A DNA stretch of 64,000 bases from Sphingobium sp. DEHP117 (GCF_030867385.1 NZ_JAPFBJ010000003.1:434001-498000), one strand, 5' to 3'; positions 1 to 8,144 are shown, counted from the stretch's first letter. Translations and numbers: made by a program. The notes: generated by a model from the sequence alone, not told the origin.

Positions 1-1035
1 GCTCTGACCGCCGCCTGCAGGCGGGGCTCCACCTCCAGCCGCATCGAGATAGTCCTCGCCGTAACGGGTAGCGTCCAGTTTCCAGATCTTCTCAGCTTCC
101 GAGCGAAGGCGCGCTTCCCCCCAAGGCGGATCGATCCGGGCGTTGTTGTAATCGACGATTTCCTGCCACGCCTGCTGCGCGGTGACATGACCTTCTCGGC
201 AACGGCGGATCCAGTAGCCGATGATCCGTGTCAGGGCCTCGAAGCGGGTGGTGCCGTCTATTCCGCCTTCCCGGACAACCCGCCCGAACAATTCGGTTAC
301 TGCACCATGCCCGGAACCGGCATCGTTGAAGTCCAGAGCATCGGGGACCTCGCCCTCCATCGGGGGCATGGCCATCACAGCCTCGACCAGATCGCCGAGG
401 TCATGATCCTTTTCGCGGTGCTGGAGGATTTCGACGAGCCGCCGGTGGCCTGACTTTGCGTGAACAGACCCTGCAACACGGATCGGCTGGTGGGCCGAAC
501 GGAACGAGGTGTCGCCGCCGACCTTGCAGGCTATCATATACCGCGCCCGGCAGACGGTCGTGATGTCATCTCCCTCGGCAGGCTCAGACAGGCGCCAGTA
601 CAGGTGCAGCTTGCGCTGCCCTTCGGCGGTCACCCCGCCCGAGGCGACTTCGAGCGTGGGTTCACCAAGGTGGGTTGCCAGATGATCACGTTTGGCCGTG
701 ATGTCCCCGTGATCCAGATCCACAAGGATCACCTGGGTCTGAACAATCTGATCTGCCTTGGCCTCACCCGCTGCAATGACGGTGCCGGGAACTACGAACA
801 GCGCCATGCCGTTGTCCGCAGCCCAGCCAGCTTGCACCGCCAACTTCGCCGGGAATTCGGCGTCGTTCTCCATGAATGGGGTGTGAGGGACCTGATCGGC
901 GCCGCCCTTTTCGGCGAGGGCGCGGACGGGCACGAGGTGGTCGCAGTAGCCGAAAACGATATCAGCGTAGGTTGCGAGCATCGCGTGATCGGGGGTTACA
1001 GGTGCGCTCGGCGCTTCCGGTTCAGCCGAAATCAT
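1..1035 (-). CDS. Phage PrimPol/helicase, N-terminal part (cut by window edge)
   Basis: An open frame of 345 codons with no stop runs from an ATG at 1035 off the left edge, so only the N-terminal half is visible. It is clearly related to the complete protein at 57586-59871. It has the archaeo-eukaryotic primase signatures LVDLDHGDI (acidic D-x-D), RKLHLYWRL (catalytic His) and HQPIRVAGS, followed by an alpha-helical linker (QQAWQEIVDYNNARIDPPW). By analogy a RepA-like helicase domain follows outside the window. Likely role: priming and unwinding at the phage origin. The start overlaps the upstream nuclease stop in an ATGA arrangement, which implies translational coupling. Confidence 0.85.
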   Translation of the reverse strand, partial: MISAEPEAPSAPVTPDHAMLATYADIVFGYCDHLVPVRALAEKGGADQVPHTPFMENDAEFPAKLAVQAGWAADNGMALFVVPGTVIAAGEAKADQIVQTQVILVDLDHGDITAKRDHLATHLGEPTLEVASGGVTAEGQRKLHLYWRLSEPAEGDDITTVCRARYMIACKVGGDTSFRSAHQPIRVAGSVHAKSGHRRLVEILQHREKDHDLGDLVEAVMAMPPMEGEVPDALDFNDAGSGHGAVTELFGRVVREGGIDGTTRFEALTRIIGYWIRRCREGHVTAQQAWQEIVDYNNARIDPPWGEARLRSEAEKIWKLDATRYGEDYLDAAGGGAPPAGGGQS

Positions 1036-1778
1036 GCCCAGCACCGCTGTTTCCAGGGGCACCATGCGCACTCGAAGTGATCGGGATCAGCCGACACGCG
1101 AGGCAACCACTCGTTGGCGTCGCAGGCCTGAAGGATCCTGACCGCCTTGTCGCTGCAGGCCTGCGCAAGCGCGCCATTGAACGGCACCAGTTCGTGCCAG
1201 AGCTCGCAGGTGTCCTTATTGATGGCGGTGAAGACGGCCGGGTTTTCGGTCAGGCCGAGGTAGGCCTGATAAAGTGCGATCTGGGCCGCATAGACGGGCT
1301 TCGAAACTGTCACACCGCGCTTGACGATGTCGCGCCAGTTCTTCGCGTTGGCTGACTTGCACTCCCAGAGGGCGGGAACGGCCAGTGTTTCAGGCCCGGC
1401 TACAATGACGCCGTCGATATGTCCGCGCACCCGGCCGTTGGCGACAGAGAAGCCAAACTGGTCGCCGTCGCGATTGCGGGTCCGCAGATCGTAACCGGCC
1501 TTGAGCAGCCAATCGACTGCCAGGTCTTCGAAGATATGACCGACCGCGAAAATGCGCAGCGTCTTGCCGGAGAACTCCTCACCGGGGTCGCGCGGGGCCT
1601 TCAGGAACTCATACTGCAGCTTGCGGGAGCAGCTCTCGCCCAGACGACTGCCGCCCAGATAGGAGCGGGGCTCGCGCTCGCCGTTGGCCTTGGTGAGTGC
1701 ATCGTCGATGCGCGTATTCACGACATCGGCAAAGGTGTTGGGCTTGTCCCTGTGATTGAAGTCGAGCGGGCCGTGCAT
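1032..1778 (-). CDS. Cas4/RecB-like PD-(D/E)XK nuclease with Fe-S cluster cysteines
   Basis: A 248-residue protein of the phage RecB/Cas4-like nuclease type. Visible nuclease motifs are GHIDG (Asp122) and LWECK (Glu139, Lys141), followed by a QxxLYQ-like segment (AAQIALYQAY). Cys50 plus Cys237, Cys240 and Cys246 match the one-plus-three cysteine pattern that binds a 4Fe-4S cluster in Cas4/AddB. The family processes DNA ends by exonuclease activity; here it probably serves phage recombination or replication. The start at 1778 overlaps the DUF6511 stop (TGATG), and its own stop overlaps the primase start. The order DUF6511-nuclease-primase is identical at 57.6-61.0 kb, where a diverged paralogue lies. 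Confidence 0.85.
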   Translation of the reverse strand: MHGPLDFNHRDKPNTFADVVNTRIDDALTKANGEREPRSYLGGSRLGESCSRKLQYEFLKAPRDPGEEFSGKTLRIFAVGHIFEDLAVDWLLKAGYDLRTRNRDGDQFGFSVANGRVRGHIDGVIVAGPETLAVPALWECKSANAKNWRDIVKRGVTVSKPVYAAQIALYQAYLGLTENPAVFTAINKDTCELWHELVPFNGALAQACSDKAVRILQACDANEWLPRVSADPDHFECAWCPWKQRCWA

Positions 1779-1972
1779 CAGAACGGCACCTCCGGCGCGC
1801 TCTCCCACATCGACTTCTGGAAACCGGCGACCGCAGCCTCAGCGAGGGCCGCCGCCTGTTGATCGGTGAGTTCGTTGAAGCGCCGGTGCCAGCCGATCTG
1901 GCCCAGCACGGAAGCCATGGATTTGAGCGCAGCCACCTTGGCCGCGCGTTCGCGTTCGGCGGTATTATCCAT
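1778..1972 (-). CDS. Short DUF6511-like phage protein
   Basis: A 64-residue protein matching only the C-terminal part of the DUF6511-type protein at 60635-61039. Both share an IGWH motif, a helix ending in GFQ and the C-terminal EVPF. The N-terminal Cys-rich portion present in the right-hand copy is absent. Function is unknown. It lies in the same position, directly before the Fe-S nuclease with a TGATG overlap, so it may act with the replication module. It could be a naturally short family member or a truncation; no frameshifted remnant of the Cys-rich part was found upstream. Confidence 0.7.
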   Translation of the reverse strand: MDNTAERERAAKVAALKSMASVLGQIGWHRRFNELTDQQAAALAEAAVAGFQKSMWESAPEVPF

Positions 1973-2150
1973 GACCGGCGACTCCGGTCAGGACGACCAG
2001 CGTCAGAGCCGGCAGGTGATTCGCCGCCGCGACGGTGCCGACCACGATGATGGTGGGGTCTGTGGATCGATTTATGTGGATTGCAAGACGGTAGCCTGCG
2101 ACCCGTGTGCGGGCCCGCAGCTTGCTGAAAAGCTCGGAAAAGTGGGGCAT
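1965..2150 (-). CDS. Small protein of unknown function with a hydrophobic C-terminal half
   Basis: A 61-residue reading frame that starts with ATG preceded by GGAG ten bases upstream, and ends overlapping the start of the short DUF6511 gene by 8 bases. The first 30 residues are basic (SKLRARTRVAGYR). The second half is hydrophobic (PTIIVVGTVAAANH, LPALTLVVLTGV) and could be a membrane segment. It would be the first gene of the minus-strand operon. No family was recognised and the right-hand module has no counterpart. The ribosome site and tight overlap support it as real, but a chance frame cannot be excluded. Confidence 0.5.
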   Translation of the reverse strand: MPHFSELFSKLRARTRVAGYRLAIHINRSTDPTIIVVGTVAAANHLPALTLVVLTGVAGHG

Positions 2151-2152
2151 TT

Positions 2153-2176
2153 GACAGGACTCCAGATGGTCCTGTC
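2153..2176. promoter_or_regulatory. Inverted repeat in divergent intergenic region
   Basis: Arms GACAGGAC and GTCCTGTC are perfect complements separated by 8 bases. The site begins 3 bases before the start of the minus-strand small gene, and lies in the roughly 140-base gap that also feeds the plus-strand gene at 2294. It is a candidate operator for the divergent promoters; an RNA hairpin over the ribosome site of the minus-strand operon is the alternative. Confidence 0.45.
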
Positions 2177-2293
2177 ACTTACCGGCGGGGGCGCCGGACT
2201 GTCGGGAGAACAGAAAAGGAACTTATCCCCTTGGCAAGTCCATTAGGGGCGATAGGCTGATCCTATTGTTCGTCGACCTGGGGGGCCAACGGT

Positions 2294-3481
2294 ATGTCTA
2301 CTTTCAATCCTCGCACCTTTCTTAACCCGGATCGGCTTAGCACGATTTCTCCGGATCTTCTGTTTCAGTTCCTGAGTAAGTGGCAGTCATTCTTTGACGG
2401 AAAGTCGTTTGACCTGACGCCCCTGACTTCCAGCAAGCCGCATTATGAAAAAGTGGCTGAAGTCCTGTTGGCGTCTGACGGTACCATGCCGGCTGATATG
2501 GTGGATGCGCTCCACTACATCGACGAAATGGCGCGAGATGACGCAATCGACGCATTGCTTGAGCGGGCTGAGGATGACGGCCACACAATCACCGTCACCG
2601 AAGACAGCTCTCCTGCCGACGCTGCCATCCAGGTCTGGCAAGCGAACCCCGACCTCTTGATTGAGGTCCATGCGGAAACGCTGGCGCTGAAGCAGCAGAG
2701 TTTCATGTACTATGCCGGGAAGAAGACGAACCGTCGCGACCTGATGAAGCATACCCCTCAGGAGGATTTGGCTATCCAGTCGAAGGTCGATGACTGGTTT
2801 GCCCAAAAGCGTCGGGGGCGTGGAAGCAGGGTTTTCTTCTTCAAGAACGACAAGAAGGTCTGGATCGTTATCCGGCACGGGAAGCCCATGCAGCGCGAGG
2901 GCAGTCATAACGAGGATGGCACCACCGGGATCGCCTTCTATCGTCCTCAGGAACACGATGTTCTGGTCTATGACCGGAAGCACGATGAAATGGGCGTGAA
3001 CTGCAGCTCACGTCCTTTGCGGGACCACTACCTCGAGGTGATGGGTGAGGTTCTGTTCGGTGACAGGTACTATTTCGACACAGCCAAGAAATATACCTTG
3101 GCACCCTTGGCGTCTCTTGGGCCGAGTGCTCTAGCCTGTGGGGACGTAGATGGACTTGAGTGGGTCCGCCTTACGGAGATCCAAATCCCCCATGGCGGCG
3201 GATTCCTGATCTACAAACATGACGACGTATTTAGCACGGAATCTGCATTCATCAGCGCGATGCTTGCGACTGGCGCACCTTTCACGAGGGCCAGCTTCAA
3301 GATGAAGTTCAGGTACACTAAGAATCCACGAACATTGAACATTCTCCCATCCAGTGTCGCACGCTACACGCAGAAGGGAGACAGTCCGGCTGTTGAGGAA
3401 TGGCTTAAGAAGCGTGGTTTCGACATTTCTGAAGCGGCCGGCGGGGAAGATGATGGCGACGAAGATCTGGCGCGCGATTGA
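2294..3481 (+). CDS. Unrecognised protein A of a two-gene cassette
   Basis: A 395-residue protein with a good ribosome site (GGGGGG) before the ATG. No family was recognised. It has an acidic, helical first third, then a mixed central region rich in basic and aromatic residues (KKTNRRDLMKHT, QKRRGRGSRVFFF, KKVWIVIRHGKP), a basic KMKFRYTKNPRT segment and a strongly acidic C-terminus (EDDGDEDLARD). There is no signal peptide or membrane helix. Its end overlaps the next gene by 32 bases, so the two are surely co-expressed. The pair sits between oppositely oriented phage replication operons, a typical cargo position. A defence or regulatory role is possible but is inference only. Confidence 0.75.
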   Translation: MSTFNPRTFLNPDRLSTISPDLLFQFLSKWQSFFDGKSFDLTPLTSSKPHYEKVAEVLLASDGTMPADMVDALHYIDEMARDDAIDALLERAEDDGHTITVTEDSSPADAAIQVWQANPDLLIEVHAETLALKQQSFMYYAGKKTNRRDLMKHTPQEDLAIQSKVDDWFAQKRRGRGSRVFFFKNDKKVWIVIRHGKPMQREGSHNEDGTTGIAFYRPQEHDVLVYDRKHDEMGVNCSSRPLRDHYLEVMGEVLFGDRYYFDTAKKYTLAPLASLGPSALACGDVDGLEWVRLTEIQIPHGGGFLIYKHDDVFSTESAFISAMLATGAPFTRASFKMKFRYTKNPRTLNILPSSVARYTQKGDSPAVEEWLKKRGFDISEAAGGEDDGDEDLARD

Positions 3482-4535
3482 GGCAATCCCCACGGCTGGG
3501 GCTACCCGGAAGCACTGGGAGGTTATGTCAGGCGCTGACTGGTCAGCGCTTTCGCCGCTGCTCCGCGCAACGGGCCTGGAAGCGGAAACCATCCCCTGCT
3601 TCAAGGTTCAACCAGGCGGTTGTATTCGTCGAATTGTCCGGCATTCGGTCGACAACGTCCGCGCGGTTTGCGGGGACACGGATTCGCTATGCAAAAGTGA
3701 GAAACTCACTGCGGCGGAAACCGACGCCCTCGCTGTTGATCGGGTAAAGCTGGCTCAGGGACTGGCGGGTGCCCTCCAACTCACCAACGGCAAGCTTCCG
3801 CCGGCGTCACAAAACCTAATAAATCTTGGCCATCACTATGTTCATGCGGGTCTTGGCTTTCCGGTGTTTTTGCTGCTGAGCGACGGCAGATTCCACGACG
3901 CAGCGGCGCTCTTCACAGACGTAGAGGCCTATAAGGGGGCCAAGCTTGTTCTCACACTGACTGAAGCGAGTCTGGGGCCGGCGGCAATGACCTACCTTGC
4001 CAAGATAGGTGCCGTCGTCATGCATCTCGACAACATTGTCGGCGTCAATGCTAATGGCCTGGTACCACTTGCCCCAGCGGAACAGATACTCGGAGCCTTG
4101 CGAGCCGAATTTGAAGCTTCTGATAACAACAAGCAGTGGCGACTGCCCGCCGACGCGACTTGGTCCAAGGTCACCATAGAGTTCCGTGAACTGCAAGAAA
4201 TTGAGCTTCAGTATAACGGCGTGAAGCCTAAAAGAATTGCGCCTCAGGACCTGCGGCTTTGGGATTTTGAATCAGGTCGCCCTAAAGCAGGCTGGGAAGT
4301 GCTCACCAAAATCCCCGAGAACGGCGGCATCTTGAGACCCTTGAATGACAAAGCTCGCAGGCAAAGCCATGAGGCATTCAAGCAAACAAAAAAGCAACTG
4401 AAAGAGGCGCTTCAAGAGGTCGTCCCGATCCCCGGCGACCCTTTCCAGTACGACTATCGCGAAAAGGTCTACCGTCCACTCTTCGTTGTCCGATCGGATG
4501 CCCTTCGGCAGGGGCGCGAGGACCAGAACTGGTGA
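3450..4535 (+). CDS. Unrecognised Cys-cluster protein B of a two-gene cassette
   Basis: A 361-residue protein. The ATG at 3450 was chosen because GGGGAA precedes it and the upstream extension is low-complexity out-of-frame coding DNA. Residues 50-81 hold four cysteines (Cys50, 58, 74, 81), with His65 between them, suggesting a zinc-binding module. The middle (residues 120-215) looks like an alpha/beta fold (FPVFLLLSDGRF, KLVLTLTEASLG, IGAVVMHLDNIVG). The C-terminus is a lysine-rich helical segment. No family was recognised. It is translated together with protein A through a 32-base overlap, and a strong terminator follows. It could be the DNA-binding partner of protein A; this is speculative. 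Confidence 0.75.
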   Translation: MMATKIWRAIEAIPTAGATRKHWEVMSGADWSALSPLLRATGLEAETIPCFKVQPGGCIRRIVRHSVDNVRAVCGDTDSLCKSEKLTAAETDALAVDRVKLAQGLAGALQLTNGKLPPASQNLINLGHHYVHAGLGFPVFLLLSDGRFHDAAALFTDVEAYKGAKLVLTLTEASLGPAAMTYLAKIGAVVMHLDNIVGVNANGLVPLAPAEQILGALRAEFEASDNNKQWRLPADATWSKVTIEFRELQEIELQYNGVKPKRIAPQDLRLWDFESGRPKAGWEVLTKIPENGGILRPLNDKARRQSHEAFKQTKKQLKEALQEVVPIPGDPFQYDYREKVYRPLFVVRSDALRQGREDQNW

Positions 4536-4544
4536 AATTTCACC
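4531..4544. promoter_or_regulatory. Palindrome copy 1 (GGTGAAATTTCACC)
   Basis: A perfect 14-base palindrome covering the stop codon of protein B. Its 12-base core GTGAAATTTCAC recurs at 4651-4662, just upstream of the sigma-like gene. Two copies about 120 bases apart on either side of a terminator look like operators for one dimeric repressor. Confidence 0.5.
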
Positions 4545-4581
4545 TTTAGAAAAGAACAACTACGAAAATTTTTTTCGCAGT

Positions 4582-4617
4582 GACGCCCCCGGAAAACGGC
4601 TGTTTTCCGGGGGCGTC
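4582..4617 (+). terminator. Strong rho-independent terminator-like hairpin
   Basis: A perfect 16-base-pair stem (left arm GACGCCCCCGGAAAAC) with a GGCT loop, followed by TTGTTT. It lies 47 bases after the protein B stop and should end transcription of the two-gene cassette, separating it from the sigma-like operon. The stem is symmetrical, so some effect on the other strand is possible. Confidence 0.75.
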
Positions 4618-4650
4618 TTGTTTGCGCCACGTCCAGCCGAGCGCTTCATC

Positions 4651-4662
4651 GTGAAATTTCAC
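4651..4662. promoter_or_regulatory. Palindrome copy 2 (GTGAAATTTCAC)
   Basis: A perfect 12-base palindrome, the same core as the copy at 4531-4544. It sits about 55 bases upstream of the sigma-like gene start, where an operator of its promoter would be expected. Confidence 0.5.
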
Positions 4663-4715
4663 CCGCCGCCATGTCCGGGCCGTCGTGCCCGCCAACATGG
4701 ATTGGGCGAAAACAC

Positions 4716-5315
4716 ATGGAGTTCGAAAACCGTTACACCGGAATGCCATCGCGCGTCGTGCGCAACATCAAATACAAGGCCGCGAGGCTGGCACGCAGCA
4801 GCTCGCTGCCCGGCATGGACAAAGAGGACATCGAGCAGGAGCTGATGCTCGACCTTCTGCGTCGTCGTGACAGGTTCGATCCTGACCGTGCATCCTTCGA
4901 CACTTTCGCTGACCGCGTCATCACCAACCGCGTCGCCAGCCTCACCGCATCGACGCACAAGCTGCGTGCCGAACGCATTACCATCTCCCTCGATTTCGTG
5001 GTCGCCAATGACGAAGAGGATGAGGGAGCCAGCCTGATCGACAAGCTGGACGACCTCGAAAACCCCTGTGCCCTCGACGAACTGAAGATCGGGCTCGCCC
5101 GCGATGTCGCTCGTTTCCTCGGCGACCTGCCGCCGGTGTTGCAGCGCTACGTCGCAATCCTGGCTGCGGACAACGTCTGCGAGGCCGCGCGTGAGGCCGG
5201 ACTGCACCGGTCGACAATCTACGAACGGAAGGAACAGATCCGCCGCGCCGCCGAGGACTGGGGTCTCGCGGATTATCTCGGCCTCATCCCGACAGTTCGG
5301 AATCGCCCCCGGTAG
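4716..5315 (+). CDS. Sigma-factor-like regulator in phage early region
   Basis: A 199-residue protein with the layout of a small ECF-like sigma factor. An N-terminal helical domain resembles region 2 (DKEDIEQELMLDLLRRRDRFDPDRASFDTFADRVITNRV). After a linker comes a C-terminal helix-turn-helix resembling region 4 (LPPVLQRYVAILAADNVCEAAREAGLHRSTIYERKEQIRR). The ATG at 4716 was chosen because the upstream extension is not conserved-looking; it lacks a strong ribosome site. It leads an operon with the small protein, Sak4-like ATPase and SSB-like gene, so it may drive phage genes. A phage transcription activator using the same fold is the alternative. Confidence 0.7.
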   Translation: MEFENRYTGMPSRVVRNIKYKAARLARSSSLPGMDKEDIEQELMLDLLRRRDRFDPDRASFDTFADRVITNRVASLTASTHKLRAERITISLDFVVANDEEDEGASLIDKLDDLENPCALDELKIGLARDVARFLGDLPPVLQRYVAILAADNVCEAAREAGLHRSTIYERKEQIRRAAEDWGLADYLGLIPTVRNRPR

Positions 5316-5497
5316 ATGACCAGCAGAGGACGACGGCAGCGCCGCTCGCAACCTCGCCAAATCATGCCGGGCCTTCGGGCGAATAGAACACCCCCAGTGG
5401 GGAACAACCCGACCGCGTGCTCCAGGGCGGCGTCGGGCCCGGCAGATGTTTGCCTGACGAACCCTGGTCCCACCGACGAAACGGGGAGACCCTCGAA

Positions 5498-5791
5498 ATG
5501 ATTACGACTTCGCCTCTCAAGCGCCTTCGCAAGTCCATGTGGCTTCACGACGTGCCCGATATTCTGAACGTGCCTGCGATCGGTGACGAACCCGCAGCAT
5601 ACGTCTCGACCGAGGAGGCCACGCTCGACGAAGTGGCATTCGCGGAAGTGGCAGTGGCCCGTCAGGCATCCGCTCTCAACCGCATCTCTGCCGCACTTAA
5701 CGAGATCATCAAACTCGCGCGTCGCCAGGGGGCTCATGGCTACGACAATGCGGTCGCGGCGGCGCTGCGTGAACTGGAGAGCGGCAAGTGA
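5498..5791 (+). CDS. Small phage protein, unknown function
   Basis: A 97-residue, mainly alpha-helical protein with no recognised family. The ATG at 5498 is preceded by GGGGAG ten bases upstream, which decides the start over an upstream in-frame ATG. Its stop overlaps the following GTG start (GTGA), so it is translationally coupled to the Sak4-like ATPase. Conserved coupling to recombination genes suggests an accessory replication or recombination role. No cysteines or membrane segments are present. Confidence 0.7.
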   Translation: MITTSPLKRLRKSMWLHDVPDILNVPAIGDEPAAYVSTEEATLDEVAFAEVAVARQASALNRISAALNEIIKLARRQGAHGYDNAVAAALRELESGK

Positions 5792-6672
5792 GCGCCGCCT
5801 TCAGCAGCGGGCCGCTCCAGATCATCACGGCCGACGAACGCCTCAAGGAACGTCGCGGTATCAAGGGGGTGCTTACGGGCACCTCCGGTATCGGCAAGAC
5901 GTCGCAGCTCTGGACGCTCGACCCGGACAAGACGCTTTTCCTGAACCTCGAAGCCGGCGAACTCGCCGTCCAAGGCTGGCCGGGCGATGAAATCCGTATC
6001 CGCGACTGGGACCGTGCACGCGACCTGGCCTGCTGGATCGGAGGCCCTAATCCGGCCATGCGTGACGACCAGAGCTACAGCCGCGCCGATTACGCGCGGG
6101 TGTGCAATGCCTTCGGCCCGCCCAACGTCCTCGCCAAGTACGACACGATCTTCGTGGACTCGATCACCGTGGCGTCGCGTCTTTGCCTGCAGTGGGCCAA
6201 GGGCCAGCCGCAGGCGACTTCCGATCGCAGCGGCAAGGCTGACATGCGCGGGGCCTATGGCCTGCTCGGTCAGGAGATGATCGGCTGGTTGACCCATCTG
6301 CAGCACACCCCGGACAAGAACGTGTGGCTGGTTGGGCTGCTCGACAAGCGGCTGGACGATTTCAACCGTCCGTTCTTCTCCCTGCAGATCGAGGGCAGCA
6401 AGACCGGTCTCGAGCTCCCCGGCATCGTCGATGAGATCGTGACCCTCGCTGACATCCGTCCGGCCGAAGGGGCTCCGTACCGCGCCTTCATCTGCACGAC
6501 CCTCAACGAGTTCGGTTTCCCCGCCAAGGACCGGTCCGGTCGTCTCACCACCATCGAACCCGCTCATCTCGGGCGCCTGATGGACAAGATCCGCGGCCCG
6601 CTCTCCGCGCCGCCGGCGAACCGCCTCGACTTCGAACTTCCCGACACCAACACCGCGCAAGCTGGAGCGTAA
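5788..6672 (+). CDS. Sak4-like RecA-fold ATPase of phage recombination
   Basis: A 294-residue P-loop ATPase with Walker A GTSGIGKT (residues 31-38) and a Walker B-like TIFVDSITVASR segment, of the phage ATP-binding/Sak4 type that resembles a minimal RecA core. These proteins work with a phage single-strand-binding protein in single-strand annealing and recombination. Fittingly, the next gene is SSB-like. Start codon GTG is coupled to the previous gene. A diverged paralogue lies at the right edge (63338-64000) and also sits next to an SSB-like gene; both carry the IGGPNPAxRDDQ motif and a central GAYGL segment. Confidence 0.8.
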   Translation: MSAAFSSGPLQIITADERLKERRGIKGVLTGTSGIGKTSQLWTLDPDKTLFLNLEAGELAVQGWPGDEIRIRDWDRARDLACWIGGPNPAMRDDQSYSRADYARVCNAFGPPNVLAKYDTIFVDSITVASRLCLQWAKGQPQATSDRSGKADMRGAYGLLGQEMIGWLTHLQHTPDKNVWLVGLLDKRLDDFNRPFFSLQIEGSKTGLELPGIVDEIVTLADIRPAEGAPYRAFICTTLNEFGFPAKDRSGRLTTIEPAHLGRLMDKIRGPLSAPPANRLDFELPDTNTAQAGA

Positions 6673-6676
6673 CAAC

Positions 6677-7267
6677 ATGATCGACATGGATTTCAACAGC
6701 GCCGACACTCAGGATTCGGCCTTTGCCCTTATTCCCGCCAACACGCTGGTCCGCATTCACCTGACCATCCGCCCTGGTGGCGCTGGCCCCGAAGGCTGGC
6801 TCACCCAGAGCAAGAGCAGCTCCGCCCTTTACCTCAACACCGAAGGCGTCATCGAAGAAGGCCCGCATGCGCGCCGTCGCATCTATACGCGCATCGGCTT
6901 CCGCGGTCGCAACGCTGATACCGGGGCCGAGGACACCTATGCTAACCGCGGCAGGGCCCTCCTGCGCGGCATCCTCGAGTCCGCGCATGGCGTCCGCTCC
7001 GACGACACCTCGGACCAGGCCCGTGCAAAGCGCACGATCCGCAGCTTCGGGGATATGAGCGGCCTGACCTTCATCGCCAAGATCGGGATCGAGCGCGACA
7101 AGAACGATCCCAGCGACCAGGGCCGCAACGTTATCGTCGCCGCCATCGGCCCCCAGCATCCTGAATACGCAGCCCTGATGGGCACCACGCCCGGCGCATA
7201 CGCGCCTGCCGCCAGCGCGCCGGCCATGGCTCCCTCGAACGGCGGCGCGCCGTTCTGGGCCCAGTAA
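6677..7267 (+). CDS. Phage single-strand-binding-like protein
   Basis: A 196-residue protein following the Sak4-like ATPase by 4 bases. It is paralogous to 62742-63317: both share IPANTL/IPKGTL followed by the xxTIRPGG motif, a central YLN...EGP segment, a RIGF/MIGL strand and a flexible Pro/Ala-rich C-tail ending in WAQ. The predicted beta-rich core plus disordered tail with an aromatic tip fits an OB-fold single-strand DNA-binding protein, and genetic pairing with Sak4 supports this. Sequence identity to classic SSB is not obvious, so the function is inferred. Ten bases after its stop the IS21 element begins; a helicase gene would be expected here. Confidence 0.65.
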   Translation: MIDMDFNSADTQDSAFALIPANTLVRIHLTIRPGGAGPEGWLTQSKSSSALYLNTEGVIEEGPHARRRIYTRIGFRGRNADTGAEDTYANRGRALLRGILESAHGVRSDDTSDQARAKRTIRSFGDMSGLTFIAKIGIERDKNDPSDQGRNVIVAAIGPQHPEYAALMGTTPGAYAPAASAPAMAPSNGGAPFWAQ

Positions 7268-7361
7268 GCGGAGACACTGTTGATGGTCGCTGAGAGTTGA
7301 CCCGGGATTTTCACTGAGAAGTGACCCGTCTCGGATATATGTTTCGGTTACGTCCTGTGGG

Positions 7362-8144
7362 TCAAGATGATGTTTTCTCCTTTTCTGGTTTTGCCTGCTG
7401 GGCAGAGCTATTTTTGAAGCGGAAGCTGTCGTTTCCGGTTTCGAGGATGTGGCAGTGATGGGTGAGGCGATCGAGGAGAGCGGTGGTCATTTTGGCATCG
7501 CCGAACACGCTGGCCCATTCACTGAAGCTGAGGTTGGTGGTGATGACGACGCTGGTGCGCTCATAGAGTTTGCTGAGCAGGTGGAACAGCAATGCGCCGC
7601 CTGATGCACTGAACGGCAGATAGCCCAGCTCATCGAGGATCACGAGATCGGAGTGCACGAGCCGATTAGCGATCTGTCCGGCCCTGCCTTGCGCTTTTTC
7701 CTGTTCGAGGGCGTTGACCAGTTCGACAGTGGAGAAGAACCGCACCCGCTTCCTGTGATGTTCGATGGCCTGCACACCGAGCGCGGTGGCGACATGGGTC
7801 TTTCCGGTGCCCGGGCCGCCAACCAGCACGACATTGTCGGCAACGTCGATAAAATCGCAACGATGGAGCTGACGAACCAGCGCCTCGTTGATCTCGCTAC
7901 TGGCAAAGTCGAAGCCGGCAAGATCGCGATAGGCCGGGAACCGCGCGACCTTGAGTTGATAGGCGACGGAGCGCACCTCCCGTTCGGCCGTCTCGGCTTT
8001 GAGCAACTGTGAGAGCATGGGCACGGCGGCTTCGAACGCCGGCGATCCCTGTGCCATGAGATCGGTAACGGCCTGTGCCATACCGTGCATCTTAAGGCTT
8101 CGGAGCATCACGACGATAGCGCCACTGGCAGGATCATGACGCAT
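7362..8144 (-). CDS. istB: IS21 helper ATPase IstB
   Basis: A 260-residue AAA+ ATPase of the IstB/DnaC family. Walker A is GGPGTGKT (residues 109-116) and Walker B is [12 protein letters not shown]. IstB assembles on target DNA and stimulates the IstA transposase. The ATG at 8144 overlaps the end of istA by 11 bases, the usual coupled arrangement. The length is close to normal and all core motifs are present, so it should be functional. Confidence 0.93.
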   Translation of the reverse strand: MRHDPASGAIVVMLRSLKMHGMAQAVTDLMAQGSPAFEAAVPMLSQLLKAETAEREVRSVAYQLKVARFPAYRDLAGFDFASSEINEALVRQLHRCDFIDVADNVVLVGGPGTGKTHVATALGVQAIEHHRKRVRFFSTVELVNALEQEKAQGRAGQIANRLVHSDLVILDELGYLPFSASGGALLFHLLSKLYERTSVVITTNLSFSEWASVFGDAKMTTALLDRLTHHCHILETGNDSFRFKNSSAQQAKPEKEKTSS

